Shown here: positions 34,763 to 44,803 of the stretch, in pieces
How the letters are laid out: each line of letters begins with the position of its first letter
Position numbering within the stretch: the first letter of the stretch is position 1
DNA from: Thozetella sp. PMI_491
Lineage: Eukaryota > Ascomycota > Sordariomycetes > Chaetosphaeriales > Chaetosphaeriaceae
Length of the DNA: 64,000 nt
NCBI GenBank assembly: GCA_021432635.1
Contig: MU270072.1
Location: forward strand, 124,001-188,000
Reading direction: 5' to 3'
Position numbers and translations under genes: made by a program
The notes under the pieces: model-generated
Database searches by the model: none
Told to the model about the DNA's origin: nothing
The model's input: the letters and a program-made list of their open reading frames with translations, nothing else

Positions 34763-36099
34763 GGTGTTCCAAGTACCTAGCTAGTGAGGGCACAAACTGG
34801 AAGCCGAGATAGTGTTGGCAGGCCAGAGATTAACGTGGCTCGGTGCGTGGTGGGTGTGTTATATGGTGGAGCCCCACAGACGCCCGTGTGTCCCCAGGTC
34901 AACTCATCTCCAGTCCGGCCTCCCACCCCGCGCCCCCGCTCGCAACCCCTCCCCGGGATATGGGGTAGATGCAGTGGAGATGCTGGTGTGAGGAGACTCT
35001 GTCACCAAGCTGCCGTGCACCGTTCTGCGGGCTCACTTACAACAATAATAGTTGCTCGGATATAACCAAAATGTGTTGATCTTCCGTGCAGCATGCGCAA
35101 CTTTGTTGGTGCGGTTAATGATTAGTTCCGTACGGGGTCACATCGGCCGGATGACCCTAGCCTGCCGGGCAGGGGGTATCGGATACAGATTCTAGAACTA
35201 GTAGGGGTTTTCGGCTCCAGGTTCTAGAACCGGCCGGCACTCGTAGAGATGATACTGCCGCTCTTATATGCCCCTTTGGGCGAACCCCGAGGCTGTACCC
35301 ACAGGTTTGCTCTCGAAGCCGAGCCCCTTCTACGTAGTAGAGAGTGAGGGATCCCGAGAAGACGATGCACATGCTATAAATTGCACATTGGGAAGTACTC
35401 CATCATCACGACGACCCTAGGGGTCAGGTTATCAGAGGGGAACTCAATATTCTATATAGGCTAGTAAAAGGACCCATCAAGCTTCGAGGATCTACACGGT
35501 GAGGGGTTCTTTCAAATTGGTGACTGTCTAGTCCAGAATGTTGGATTTTCTGTGCGGGAGGGCCAACCAATTTACCTCGTCCCTGTTCTTACGAAAGTTG
35601 ACAAGGATATCAGACTATTTGTGGGCTGGTGCTTCGACCGACAGGAAACAAAGATGGAGAGTACACGCGAACGGGTCTCTTCAAATTCAAGAGGAAATGA
35701 CCGACAAAGTCCAAAACGAACAACACTGTTCAATTTCTTTCATCGCTACTTCCATCTGGAACGAAAGGTGCTCAAGATTACGAGGAAATTCTTACCTTAG
35801 AAAGTGCCCGGTGGTATCGAATAACTATTATTTGGTCACAATCTCTTAACGTTCTGTATCGAATTACTATCGATAGCAGCATCGCTTTTAGCGTAAACTG
35901 GAAGGATGCTCACCGTACTTCTCGAGCTCGTCAGCATGACTATTTTGCGCCAGGGTTAGTTCAACTATGGCCATTGGACACCGTCACTTTTCAGGAGCAA
36001 CAAATAGTGAAATATAAGCACGGACGGCCGGGTTATGAGCTGGCCACTTCTCTCCTTGCATCTTCTACCATATAAAGTATGTAAGGTAGAAAGATGCTC
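34763..36099. other. Intergenic region, no gene seen
   Basis: This is the upstream region of the sugar transporter and the 3' flank of the alpha-galactosidase. Near 35188-35235 the motif GTTCTAGAAC and TTCTAGAAC occur about 38 bp apart. The region 35538-35849 has open frames on the plus strand but no similarity I recognise. Confidence 0.5.
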
Positions 36100-38259
36100 T
36101 CATTCAGCCGTGAGGCGATAAAGTCTAGCGCAAGTCGCCGCTGGTAGCCTCACGTTCAGGGTCGAGTCGGTGGCACTCCAAGCCACCTCAGCTACGAATT
36201 TAGCAGGGTAAATTAGCTCAGCCTTGATGTTGTCACGACCATGGAAAAATGGAAAAGGCAGAGCACAGGTTTCACTCCCACCCCGTCGCCATATGGCCAC
36301 ATAGCACCTCGAAACGGCCGATCTTTGAGCATTCTCAACTGCGAGGCCGAGAGCCAGCCAATTATCATGCCACTTGGGAAGCCCGAGAGGCCAAAAAGGA
36401 ACCGAAACTGGTATGTCAGCCCTAATGACTTTGTAGACGGACATGCCCTCATAGATAATCTCTAGCTGCTTTGCGCTCATGGTATCCAGCCGACCACTTA
36501 GATGGATGCGGCCGAGCAGGCTGTTGACGACTGTCAGGGCATTCTTCTCATCGTCCCAGTTCCCTTGTGGATATGCCCACGTGGCTCCTTGCTCTGGCAG
36601 GACCGCCGTAGGGATGGCGGCCGAGATGGCAGCATACAGCTCCGGGTGCTGCTGATCGCTCGTTGACTGCAGTGGATGCACCGCCAGCATGGCATAATCC
36701 ATACGCTGGGCACCGCTGGAACAGTTCTCGATGACGAGTTCCGGGTATCGATCAAGAAGAGCTCTAACCCAGTCGAGGTAGGCTCTGTTGTGCTCGAGCT
36801 GGCCAACCCCCCCGCTGAAACAGTGGACGTCCGTCCCTTGGGAGATCTCCACGTTGTAGTCGAACTTGAAGTAAGCTGCCCCGTAGTGTGTGACGAGCTT
36901 GTCGACGACCTCGTCCATTCGCTTCCGCACTGCCGAATGCCGGAAGTCAAGGTGATAGCGATTCTTCTCGACGACGCGCTCGCCATCGCGCTGGAAAAAC
37001 GCATCATCTGGAAGGATTTTGGCCATGACGCTGCGCACGCCGATAACTTCGGGTTCTAGCCACAGACCCGGCTTCAGACCGGCCTTGCGAATCTCGCCTA
37101 GCAGATGTTGAAAGCCCGAGGGAAATCGCTTTTTGGACGGCTCCCAAGTGCCGACGTCGTCCCACCAGTTACCGTCATCAGCGTACCAGCCACAGTCGAT
37201 CACGAAATACTCCGCTCCTGACTTCGCTACCGGCCCAATCAGGGCAAGGATCTTCTCCTCGGTTGGGTCGCCCATCAGGCAATTCATATAGTCGTTGAAG
37301 ATGATAGGAAGGTTGGCGTTATCGGCGTGTGGACGGATGATGCGTCGGCGATATTCTGTTAGTTTGGCGAAGGCAGCTTCTGCATCGTCGAACAAGTGGC
37401 AAATGGATGCCGTGACACTGGTGAAAGACGCCCCTGGTGCGAGCTGCAGCCTCCATTCGTGCTCATTAGCACTAGGTCCAGACAAGGAAAGAGAGAGGTC
37501 GTTCCTAAAGTCGCCAATCTCCCACTTCCACGACCCGTTATTCTCTATCTGCCAGATCCACGTGTCGCCGCCGCCTTTACGTCTTAGGAGCCCCATAGGT
37601 AGATGGCCCTGGGTCGAGAAGGTGCCACGGTTCGACAAGATGAACTCGGACATGGAAGCAGCATGGTCGTCTGGTAGCCTGTGGATTCCCAGGTCGTCCA
37701 CACCAAGTTCTGACGGGGTATGGTCTTGCCACTGCGCTTCACGGCACCAAGTATTCTTTGCGAACGAGATGAGATAGTCTGACCACCACTGTTTGGCCTT
37801 AGTCATATTCGCGACGACAAGAGACGAGACCTGGGTTACGACAACTCTGGTGCTGCCGTCATTGCGAACCGTTGCGCTTGACTGAACGAATGGCAGACCG
37901 TCAAATATTTTAAGATGAGAGATTGTTGTAATCTTTGTCTTCTCGTCGTGTAGTTCGACATCAAGGGTTTTGGTCTTGCTATTCGCATCGTAGTTCTCGC
38001 TGTGGCGTACATATCGTAGCCGTGAGCCGACGTATGTTCCGATCAACGACTTCGAGGACTTGAAGCTAATGTTGCCCTCCCCACTGAGTCGAATCTCGCA
38101 CAAGGGTAGGAGACTTACTCCCGGAGCTGTTGGCTCTGGTTTTACGGCTCCTGGGACAATGTCTTGGAGAAACACGTTTCCGTTCGGACCCCGGCCGATG
38201 ACCACAGTAACGTCACCGTTGCCGAATACGATGTTGTCGCTTTCCTGGGCGCTTCCCAT
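36100..38259 (-). CDS. GH36 alpha-galactosidase, intracellular type
   Basis: A single uninterrupted exon of 719 residues. The N-terminal beta-sandwich (about 1-290) is followed by the catalytic barrel: NDYMNCLMGDPTEEKIL, FVIDCGWY, GLWLEPEVIG, then the nucleophile Asp in YFKFDYN (about residue 467), ENCSSGAQRMDYAML, and the acid/base Asp in STSDQ (about 535). It ends with a short beta domain. The enzyme hydrolyses alpha-1,6-galactosides such as melibiose, raffinose and stachyose. The N-terminus (MGSAQESDNIVFG) has no signal peptide, so it acts inside the cell and needs an importer; the sugar transporter at 32707-34762 is the obvious candidate. Absence of introns contrasts with its neighbours. 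Both catalytic residues are present. Confidence 0.94.
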   Translation of the reverse strand: MGSAQESDNIVFGNGDVTVVIGRGPNGNVFLQDIVPGAVKPEPTAPGVSLLPLCEIRLSGEGNISFKSSKSLIGTYVGSRLRYVRHSENYDANSKTKTLDVELHDEKTKITTISHLKIFDGLPFVQSSATVRNDGSTRVVVTQVSSLVVANMTKAKQWWSDYLISFAKNTWCREAQWQDHTPSELGVDDLGIHRLPDDHAASMSEFILSNRGTFSTQGHLPMGLLRRKGGGDTWIWQIENNGSWKWEIGDFRNDLSLSLSGPSANEHEWRLQLAPGASFTSVTASICHLFDDAEAAFAKLTEYRRRIIRPHADNANLPIIFNDYMNCLMGDPTEEKILALIGPVAKSGAEYFVIDCGWYADDGNWWDDVGTWEPSKKRFPSGFQHLLGEIRKAGLKPGLWLEPEVIGVRSVMAKILPDDAFFQRDGERVVEKNRYHLDFRHSAVRKRMDEVVDKLVTHYGAAYFKFDYNVEISQGTDVHCFSGGVGQLEHNRAYLDWVRALLDRYPELVIENCSSGAQRMDYAMLAVHPLQSTSDQQHPELYAAISAAIPTAVLPEQGATWAYPQGNWDDEKNALTVVNSLLGRIHLSGRLDTMSAKQLEIIYEGMSVYKVIRADIPVSVPFWPLGLPKWHDNWLALGLAVENAQRSAVSRCYVAIWRRGGSETCALPFPFFHGRDNIKAELIYPAKFVAEVAWSATDSTLNVRLPAATCARLYRLTAE

Positions 38260-38503
38260 TATCGCAGAAATCTTCGGGATGCAAGTCGGCTTGTAAGTAG
38301 TGGGTGGACCTTGACGGCTTGCTTGGTTGGGGTGCAGCGATCTGACAATCCGGTCAGCTCCTAATATCGTAGAATATAACTTCCAAAGGCGTTGTATATC
38401 GCATGGAGGGAAGGTAGAACCGAAGAGGCCTACAAGTGCAGAGGTTTATTACCCCTTTCCTCACCCCAATCCCCACAGCTAATGCATGCCCCTCATTAAC
38501 GCA

Positions 38504-39118
38504 CTAACATGAGGGGTTTGCATCCTGGTGCAGGCACTTCCCCACCATTTTCCCGCTGGGGGATGTGGAGTTGCGGCTTTCCATGATCGGTATTGGTGGA
38601 CTGCTAATATCTAGCTGGTCCGTCCTCTCTCTCGTTCCACCGAATTCAACCTCCTGACGCAGTCGCAGAACGAAGCTGCTCTGCCGAACTTGGGAGCTGT
38701 TGCCTTCTACCTGTTCCATAGTCTGGAGGCTCGGGACTCTAACTGGAGCGCATTGAAATCTTGCCCAGGTATTGAAATAAGTAAGATATGTGTAGATCCA
38801 CTTGAAGGAATGCATATTTCCTACGCCCCAAGCAATGAGCAGTGCCCCGGTGACTTCCCAAAAGCGATAGCTGCTGTTGATGGTGGAAATCCATGCGTAG
38901 CTCAGGGTGATTTCGGCGAGTGCAAGAAAGATCAGTGGCACCTCGGCACTGATAATTACTGGGCTTTTTATTAGAGTGATGTGATTGCGGGTTATTCCAA
39001 ACCAACAAATAGTGGATATGGAATAAGTGGGGAATAAGTGGGTGATGATTAGACCGATCTGTTGATTAATCATATTTGCCGAGTGCCTTTGGGCAACCCA
39101 CTGCCGACAAGTATGCAT
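38504..39118 (-). CDS. Hypothetical small membrane protein
   Basis: An open frame of about 204 residues from an ATG at 39118 (or 189 from one at 39073). It has hydrophobic segments around IGLIITHLFPTYSISTICWF, SAEVPLIFLALAEITL and WEVTGALLIAWGVG, then a hydrophilic Ser/Glu-rich tail. I do not recognise a family. It could be one exon of a larger gene. The divergent MDR gene starts 386 bp away. Confidence 0.45.
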   Translation of the reverse strand: MHTCRQWVAQRHSANMINQQIGLIITHLFPTYSISTICWFGITRNHITLIKSPVIISAEVPLIFLALAEITLSYAWISTINSSYRFWEVTGALLIAWGVGNMHSFKWIYTYLTYFNTWARFQCAPVRVPSLQTMEQVEGNSSQVRQSSFVLRLRQEVEFGGTRERTDQLDISSPPIPIMESRNSTSPSGKMVGKCLHQDANPSC

Positions 39119-39139
39119 GCATGCAGTGAATAATCCCAC

Positions 39140-39503
39140 TGTAGTTCGTGATTGAACATTGATTTCAAAACTTCACGTGGAGTTAGAATCAAACTCGCCA
39201 CCGATACTCGCTACAGAGGACAGATTTGTTCCAGTTTTTGAACCTCGGCAAGTAATCCTAAATCGTCTCGGCGCTCAGAGCACCTCGCCACAAGCTATCC
39301 CATATGCAAAAGACGAGGTTATAAATTAGAGACTATGACACCTGTTGAAATATGGAAGCTTGTCCAGTACATTGTGCAAACAAACGAAGAGTACCGCAAG
39401 ATTTTATTCAACAGCGAATATCAAATCATCTCATCTGCGTATTGCCATTCTTGCAAAATTTAACACCTGACATCCAGACGTCACACCCATAGATACACTT
39501 TAA
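39140..39503. other. Divergent promoter region
   Basis: About 360 bp between the small membrane protein (minus) and the oxidoreductase (plus). No distinct element is identified. Confidence 0.4.
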
Positions 39504-40613
39504 ATGTCTGGCTCCCAGGATCAGAGCATGCGCGCCATCGGCGTCCGCAGCTATGGTCCTATCTCCAACCTGCAGTCGGTCTCGGTCCCGATGCCCAGCA
39601 CACCTCAAGGCCGCGACCTTCTGATTCGCGTCAAAGCTATTTCCCTCAACCCCATTGACACCAAGATCCGCGCCGGCACCTACGATGATTCGCCGGACTT
39701 CTTCACTATCGTCGCACCCCTGACGCAGCAGGAGCCTCACCTACACACCACGGGGTGCGAAGGCGCCGGTATTGTCGAGGCCGTGGGGCCGGAGGTTAAG
39801 TGGTTCAAGCCGGGCGAAGAGGTGGCCTTCCTGATAAACCCAACGCGCCAGGGTGTGACATCCGAGCTACACCTTGTTGATGAGCTCAGCGTTGCGCACA
39901 AAGCCAAGAGCCTTGACTTCGTCCAGGCGGCTGTCATGCCGCTAACGTACGGGACGGCATACGAGTCGCTGATTGAGAGGCTGGAGATCGCGCGAGGCGA
40001 GAATGCCGGTCTCTTGATTATCAATGGTGGCGGCGGAGTCGGCTCCATCGCGTGCCAGATAGCACGGAATTACCTGCGCCTGCCCGTCGTTATCGCCACG
40101 GCCTCGCGCCCAGAAACAGAGGCTTTCGCCCGGGCCAGCGGCGCGACGCATGTCATAAATCACCGGAAGGACATCGTGGAGCAAATCAAATCGCTAGATC
40201 TGCCCAAGGACGTACCGCTCAAGTATGCCTACATCACGTCACGCACAGAGCAGTACTTCTACCCCATCGGTCGGGTCCTGGCGCCGTACGGGAAGGTGTG
40301 CACCATTGTGCAGGCTAAGTTCGAGCTCTACGGGCTGGATTACATGAGTAAATCATTGTCACTCGTGTATTGCTGGCTCGGGACAGGCCCGTATCACCAC
40401 TATGAGAACGACGATGCCGAGAAGCATCATCGCTGGTTCGAGGAGATGGGCCAGCTGGTAGACCAGGGTGTGATCAAGACCCACTTGACCAAGAGGATCA
40501 GATTGACGGCGGATGGTGTCAGGGAGACACATAGGCAGCTGGAGGCTGGGACTCTGGTAGGGAAGGTTGGCCTCGGGGTGGATGAACCTGGTGAAGGGAA
40601 ACCCTTTTACTGA
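39504..40613 (+). CDS. MDR-superfamily oxidoreductase (quinone-reductase-like)
   Basis: A single exon of 369 residues. The GroES-like N-terminal half has VKAISLNPIDTKIRAG and GCEGAGIVEAVGPEVKWF. The cofactor half has the glycine-rich GGGGVGSIACQIAR nucleotide-binding motif and HVINHRKDIVEQIKSL. It lacks the zinc-ligand pattern of classical alcohol dehydrogenases and best fits the NADPH-dependent quinone oxidoreductase or zinc-free MDR group. The substrate is unknown. It is intact, with no signal peptide, so cytosolic. Confidence 0.9.
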   Translation: MSGSQDQSMRAIGVRSYGPISNLQSVSVPMPSTPQGRDLLIRVKAISLNPIDTKIRAGTYDDSPDFFTIVAPLTQQEPHLHTTGCEGAGIVEAVGPEVKWFKPGEEVAFLINPTRQGVTSELHLVDELSVAHKAKSLDFVQAAVMPLTYGTAYESLIERLEIARGENAGLLIINGGGGVGSIACQIARNYLRLPVVIATASRPETEAFARASGATHVINHRKDIVEQIKSLDLPKDVPLKYAYITSRTEQYFYPIGRVLAPYGKVCTIVQAKFELYGLDYMSKSLSLVYCWLGTGPYHHYENDDAEKHHRWFEEMGQLVDQGVIKTHLTKRIRLTADGVRETHRQLEAGTLVGKVGLGVDEPGEGKPFY

Positions 40614-40775
40614 AATCTGTGTGTAAACTATCTTGTAGGATTGTTAAGCTTATCTTGTAGATAATAAAAGGGTATTAGTAGAGCGCTACTAGAATTTGGA
40701 TTAAGCAGTTTCCTGCCAGTTTTAACTGCTAAATAGGACTATTTTAATCGCGTAGACAATCGAAACTATGAAACT

Positions 40776-40925
40776 ATAGCTCGATGTCTATAGCTAGCTC
40801 GACTCCTAGAGCTAGCTCTATTTCTGGAGCCGGCTCGTTTTCTAGCACTAGCTCGATTTCGAAGGTCAGCCTATTTTCTAGCTCGAGCTTGATTTTAGAG
40901 CTAGGTGGAACTTTTCAGCCAGCTA
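40776..40925. repeat. Degenerate tandem repeat rich in AGCTCGA/CTAGCTC
   Basis: Loose copies of a unit like CTAGCTCGATTTCTAGAG recur about six times over 150 bp with variable spacing. A similar but separate stretch with TAGCTGT/CCAGCTG words lies at about 41222-41292. The copies are too degraded to define a family. Confidence 0.5.
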
Positions 40926-41293
40926 GATTTCTATAATCATTAGTGCCAGTCATACTTGCAGTAAACCGCATTGCCTCGCAGAGTAAAACATCGAGGGGTT
41001 AATTTTCCTTTTGGTATAGTAGGCAATTAGGTGGTTAGCCGCTAGTTAGCCTAGTATAATAAATATCTTTGAAACCACCAGCTGCAACGCGTATGTCAAG
41101 GCCTTGTAAAACAAGTGCAGATTAAACTTCGAGTGGCTATTTCAGACCTTCGTTGATGTCGTCAATGTGGCGAGGCGGAGATAGTTGTAGCGGGTTAGCG
41201 TCTTCTTCAACAGCTTTCCGTCGACTAGCTGTCGACCAGTTGTAGACTAGCCGCTTGCTAGCTGTGAGCCAGCTGTAAGCCAGCTGCTGGCAA

Positions 41294-41399
41294 GCCCGGT
41301 TAGCTCAATGTACGAACATGACGATTACCTCAGGTATGACAGCAGACTAGCGCTGAATAGCGGTAGAGCGTGAGACTCTTAATCTCGAGGTTGCGGGTT
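41294..41399 (+). pseudogene. tRNA-Lys(CTT) relic split by a 49-bp insertion
   Basis: The 5' part (41294-41309) reads GCCCGGTTAGCTCAAT, a tRNA acceptor and D-arm start. After 49 foreign bases the text resumes at 41359 with AGCGGTAGAGCG, the rest of the D-arm and box A. A perfectly paired anticodon arm follows (TGAGA, loop CTCTTAA, TCTCG; anticodon CTT at 41378-41380), then GAGGTTGCGGGTT. The T-arm and 3' acceptor side do not follow. The insertion lies in the D-loop, not at position 37/38, so it is not a tRNA intron. It cannot be a working tRNA. Confidence 0.75.
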
Positions 41400-42140
41400 A
41401 TTTAAACAAATTCCTGGCTTTCATTATTCAGTGCACTGCTATTAAAGGGGCATCAGAGCACAACCGGCTGAATATAGCGCAGGCTTTGCTCAGTACAAGA
41501 GCTACGCGCGACAATTTCGAAGAAACAGGCTTCGTAACAGCAGTTAATGTGTCTCTAAACATAAGCCTTATGCCGTAGCTGAGCTTGTCGAGGCCTTTAC
41601 AAGAGGCTGATAGCTTGCGTAGCCCAACTATTCAGAACCTTCAAGACTCACTTCAACTTCTAGTAGCCAAGTTATCAAGAAATTAGCTTCAATAGACTTA
41701 CAGAGACGCATAAGTGATGGGTAGTAAAAATTACAGTCAATTTCCGATAGCCAATTGTCTACTGATTTCATATGCTACAAGGGTTTAGTATTAGCAAATA
41801 ATATAACCTCAGGCTTGGCTTGTTATACCACACCACCACATCCTTTCAGCCTGGAAATCTTGTCTGGCGCCTCAGTTCGACTAGGTATGACAATTCCTCT
41901 CGAAAGCTACGATGTTACAAAATGAACCCCGCTTGATTTATTGCGGCTACCGCGCGTTATGTAATGCGAGTCTTCCTTGGCAGCATGGATGGGGGCGAAA
42001 TGAACCTTCGGAGGCATGCCTTATTCTGCCTCTGCCCGACATGCGTTACGTGGCATTTTCCATCATACGAAGTTGAATGCGAGACTAAGTAAAGGATCCA
42101 AAGAGGCTATCAAGTCAATTCTCACCCCTACCCAAACAAG

Positions 42141-43095
42141 ATGCTAATTCTCATCTACGGCGTGAGCGGCATGTGCGGCCAAGCATGCGCACGCGCGGCT
42201 CTCAAGGCTGGTCATCAAGTTCGTGGGCTCGGGCGGAGTCCCCATAAGGTGGACAGCGATTTGTCAGAATGCCTCGAGAGTTTCGTCAAGAGCGAAAACA
42301 TTTATGACTTGCCAGCCCTCAATAAGGCCGTCCTGGGTGTCGATGCCATCATATCGGCCGTGGCTCCCGTCCCCGAGGTTATCTTAGAGGGCCAATTGCT
42401 GCTGCTTCGTACTGCAGAGCTCGCCGGAGTGAAAGTTCGGACTACCTGTGGTTCACTCTCTTGGGTTTGTCGCTAACCGCCGTTAGATATTCCATGCAGC
42501 CACTTGGAACTTTGATTGGAGAAGTCTTCCGCTAGGCGAGATTGAAATTTACGACTCGCTCATCTCGTTCTGGAACCATGCTAGGATCAGCTCCTCTGTC
42601 AACCCAATCCACGGATTCACTGGCATTATCCTCGAATATATGTTCTTCTACGCGCCGGGCGGCAACCCGATCAATACAACAGAGAAGACATTCATGACCT
42701 TCGGCACCGGTGATGAGGTTTCGATCTACACCACCATTAGCGACTTAGCGGCATACACTATACAAGCAATTTCCGAGCCGAATGCCGCAGACGGTGGTGT
42801 ATACCACGTTGAGAGTTTCCGGTGCTCCAATAAAGATATGGCGCAGATCTATGAGCAAGCCCGCGGCTACAAACTTGAGATGATAACTCTTGGGTCTGCT
42901 GCGGATCTAGACAAGTTGCTCGAGCAGGCAAGAGCAAGCGTACCGCCAACTAAGTTCATGCAGTATAACGGCCTTGCATTTGGGAGACATTTACTCAGAG
43001 GGTCGCTCGACTTTGTGGCCGCTGATAGTCGACGTTGGGCACATATCCAGCAGACTGGGTTGAAGCAGTGGCTAGAGCAGCACCCAGATGTGTGA
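42141..43095 (+). CDS. NmrA-like / isoflavone-reductase-type NAD(P)-binding protein
   Basis: Two exons (42141-42434, 42487-43095) give 300 residues. The start MLILIYGVSGMCGQACARAA carries a Rossmann GxSGxxG variant at residues 7-12. It is followed by DAIISAVAPVPEVILEGQ, then across the junction GVKIFHAATWNFDW, typical of the NmrA/isoflavone reductase group, and a C-terminal domain with ISDLAAYTIQAISEP. Such proteins reduce small molecules or act as NAD(P) sensors; no substrate can be assigned. It appears intact. Confidence 0.85.
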
Positions 43096-44104
43096 GGACA
43101 GCAGCAAATTTATAGTACCATACTAGTTATACATATTGCAAACCTGTTTATGGGGCTCTCTTTATCCTTCCTATGGGTTTTATTATAAAAGAAAATTGTC
43201 TATAAACTCTACTCGCCTATTTTTCTATAAGCCCCATCCCCTATCATATATATTTTAGGAGTGGCGCAGGTCACGTTTCTACAAATTCTCCCACTGCTCG
43301 TCGTAAATTAGAAGACAGGGTTGAGCTAACATATAAAACGTTATAAACCTCTCTTACACACGGAAAAGTAGCTAATGAAAGCCTAGGTAACAAAGAGATA
43401 TTTAATTAGATGTAGTTCCTATCTAGTTTCCGCTCTGCTCTTTATCGGTACAAGATACAAGTGTACTAACCCCCTACTAAACCAACCACATGTGAGCCAG
43501 GAACATTTCTTAGTGTTTCAAATGTCTCCGACCCGGCGTTGGCATAGTCCTGTACAGCTTACAACTGGGACTGTCAACGTACGCTGTGCCAGCATGTAGC
43601 CTCGGAGTCTGCTCGGATCGTTGCTAGTAGCATTGAGGACAGTCTGGAATGACAGACTTATGATGGGATTAGCGTCGGAAATCGACGCTGATGCCACCGG
43701 TCTTATGTCCGAGGCAGCGGGGAGCAACACAGGTAGCAGGGTGATATTTTATACAGCATCCAACCCAATTACCTACCCGGACAGGTTTGCGTCGGCTCAC
43801 TCGGTAGACTTATGGATGCGCGCGGTGGACGTAATCCGTCGTTTGACCTTTGGAACGTCGTATTAAGAAAAGACGATCTAGTAATAATTACCTATGGCTA
43901 GATAAATTATTTTCACAGTTTGTAATCGGTGTTCACTTAAGAAGACGTTACAATGGGCTGGGAAATTGAAGTTATTGAGAGTGGATGGCGCTTAGTCTAT
44001 GGTGTAGTCAAAGGCTTAACTGTCAGACATATTCATCCCTTTCCATTCTCGGCCACCTTGTTGCACCGGTCGCGTGTACCCCATCCAACATCACCGCCCA
44101 CATC
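43096..44104. other. Intergenic region, no gene supported
   Basis: AT-rich to about 43480. Open frames on both strands at 43500-43866 have no recognisable similarity and may be chance. Confidence 0.45.
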
Positions 44105-44457
44105 TCAGATCCCGAAGAGAAGCTTCCATCTAGCATTGCCAGCAGACTTTACCGGGGTAGTCAGTACTGAGATGAACTCCACCGAGGCGGACAGCTCATC
44201 CAGAGAGTCCTTGAGGTCTCTCCTCGCCTTGTCTTCGTAGTTGGAGCCGAGCTCGGCCTTGGTTGCCTCGATAGCATCCTTAATGGCGTATATCTTGCCA
44301 GCCACAATGGCTCCCTTAACACCTGTAAATGCGGTTAATCATGGCTTTGCATCTGGTAGTGAACGGTGCATATCGTAGTCATACTGGAGGCAACTGAAGG
44401 GAAAGCGTTGGCGGCTGAGACCGCGGCGATTAAGAGGAGGGCCGACTTGAACTGCAT
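44105..44457 (-). CDS. Small secreted cysteine-free protein (hypothetical)
   Basis: Two exons on the minus strand (44457-44385, 44322-44105) give 96 residues. A clear signal peptide, MQFKSALLLIAAVSAANA, is followed by a short mature protein. Most of that is predicted amphipathic helix, such as DAIEATKAELGSNYEDKARR, with many charged residues and no cysteine. I recognise no family. Size, signal peptide and lone position next to a HET relic fit a small secreted or effector-like protein, but that is inference. The intron has a normal GTATGA donor and a CTAAC-like branch (GATTAACC). Confidence 0.6.
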
Positions 44458-44803
44458 TGTGCGAGATGAAGAAGATGACTTTGGCGAAAATTTGAGCTGG
44501 TGAGTGAGTATTGGTACTGTGATGTTGCTGCTGCTGTGTTAAACGAATGCTCTCAGGCTTGGAACGACGTGTCTACTTATACTTCTTCAGAGGGCATACC
44601 TGCTTGCCGCTGGCTTCCTTATTTGTATTTTCTCGCGACACATATCCCAAAATTGAACCCAACGAGGTTACATGCCGTCTTCGCCACGTCTCGTCGGACC
44701 AACACGTCTCCATGTCTATTTCGCCTTAGTTGAAAGGATGATGCTACGTCGGCCATAATTGAGATCGACCGTGTCGATGCACCTCGAACCTCACTTACAA
44801 CTG
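44458..44803. other. Intergenic spacer
   Basis: Upstream of the small secreted protein and downstream of the HET relic. Nothing recognisable. Confidence 0.4.

Larger units (their letters stand above)
40614..42140. other. AT-rich repeat-bearing gap
   Basis: About 1.5 kb with no protein gene. It contains two stretches rich in CTAG/AGCT words and a tRNA-Lys relic, each listed separately. TpA richness again suggests RIP-type decay. Confidence 0.5.
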
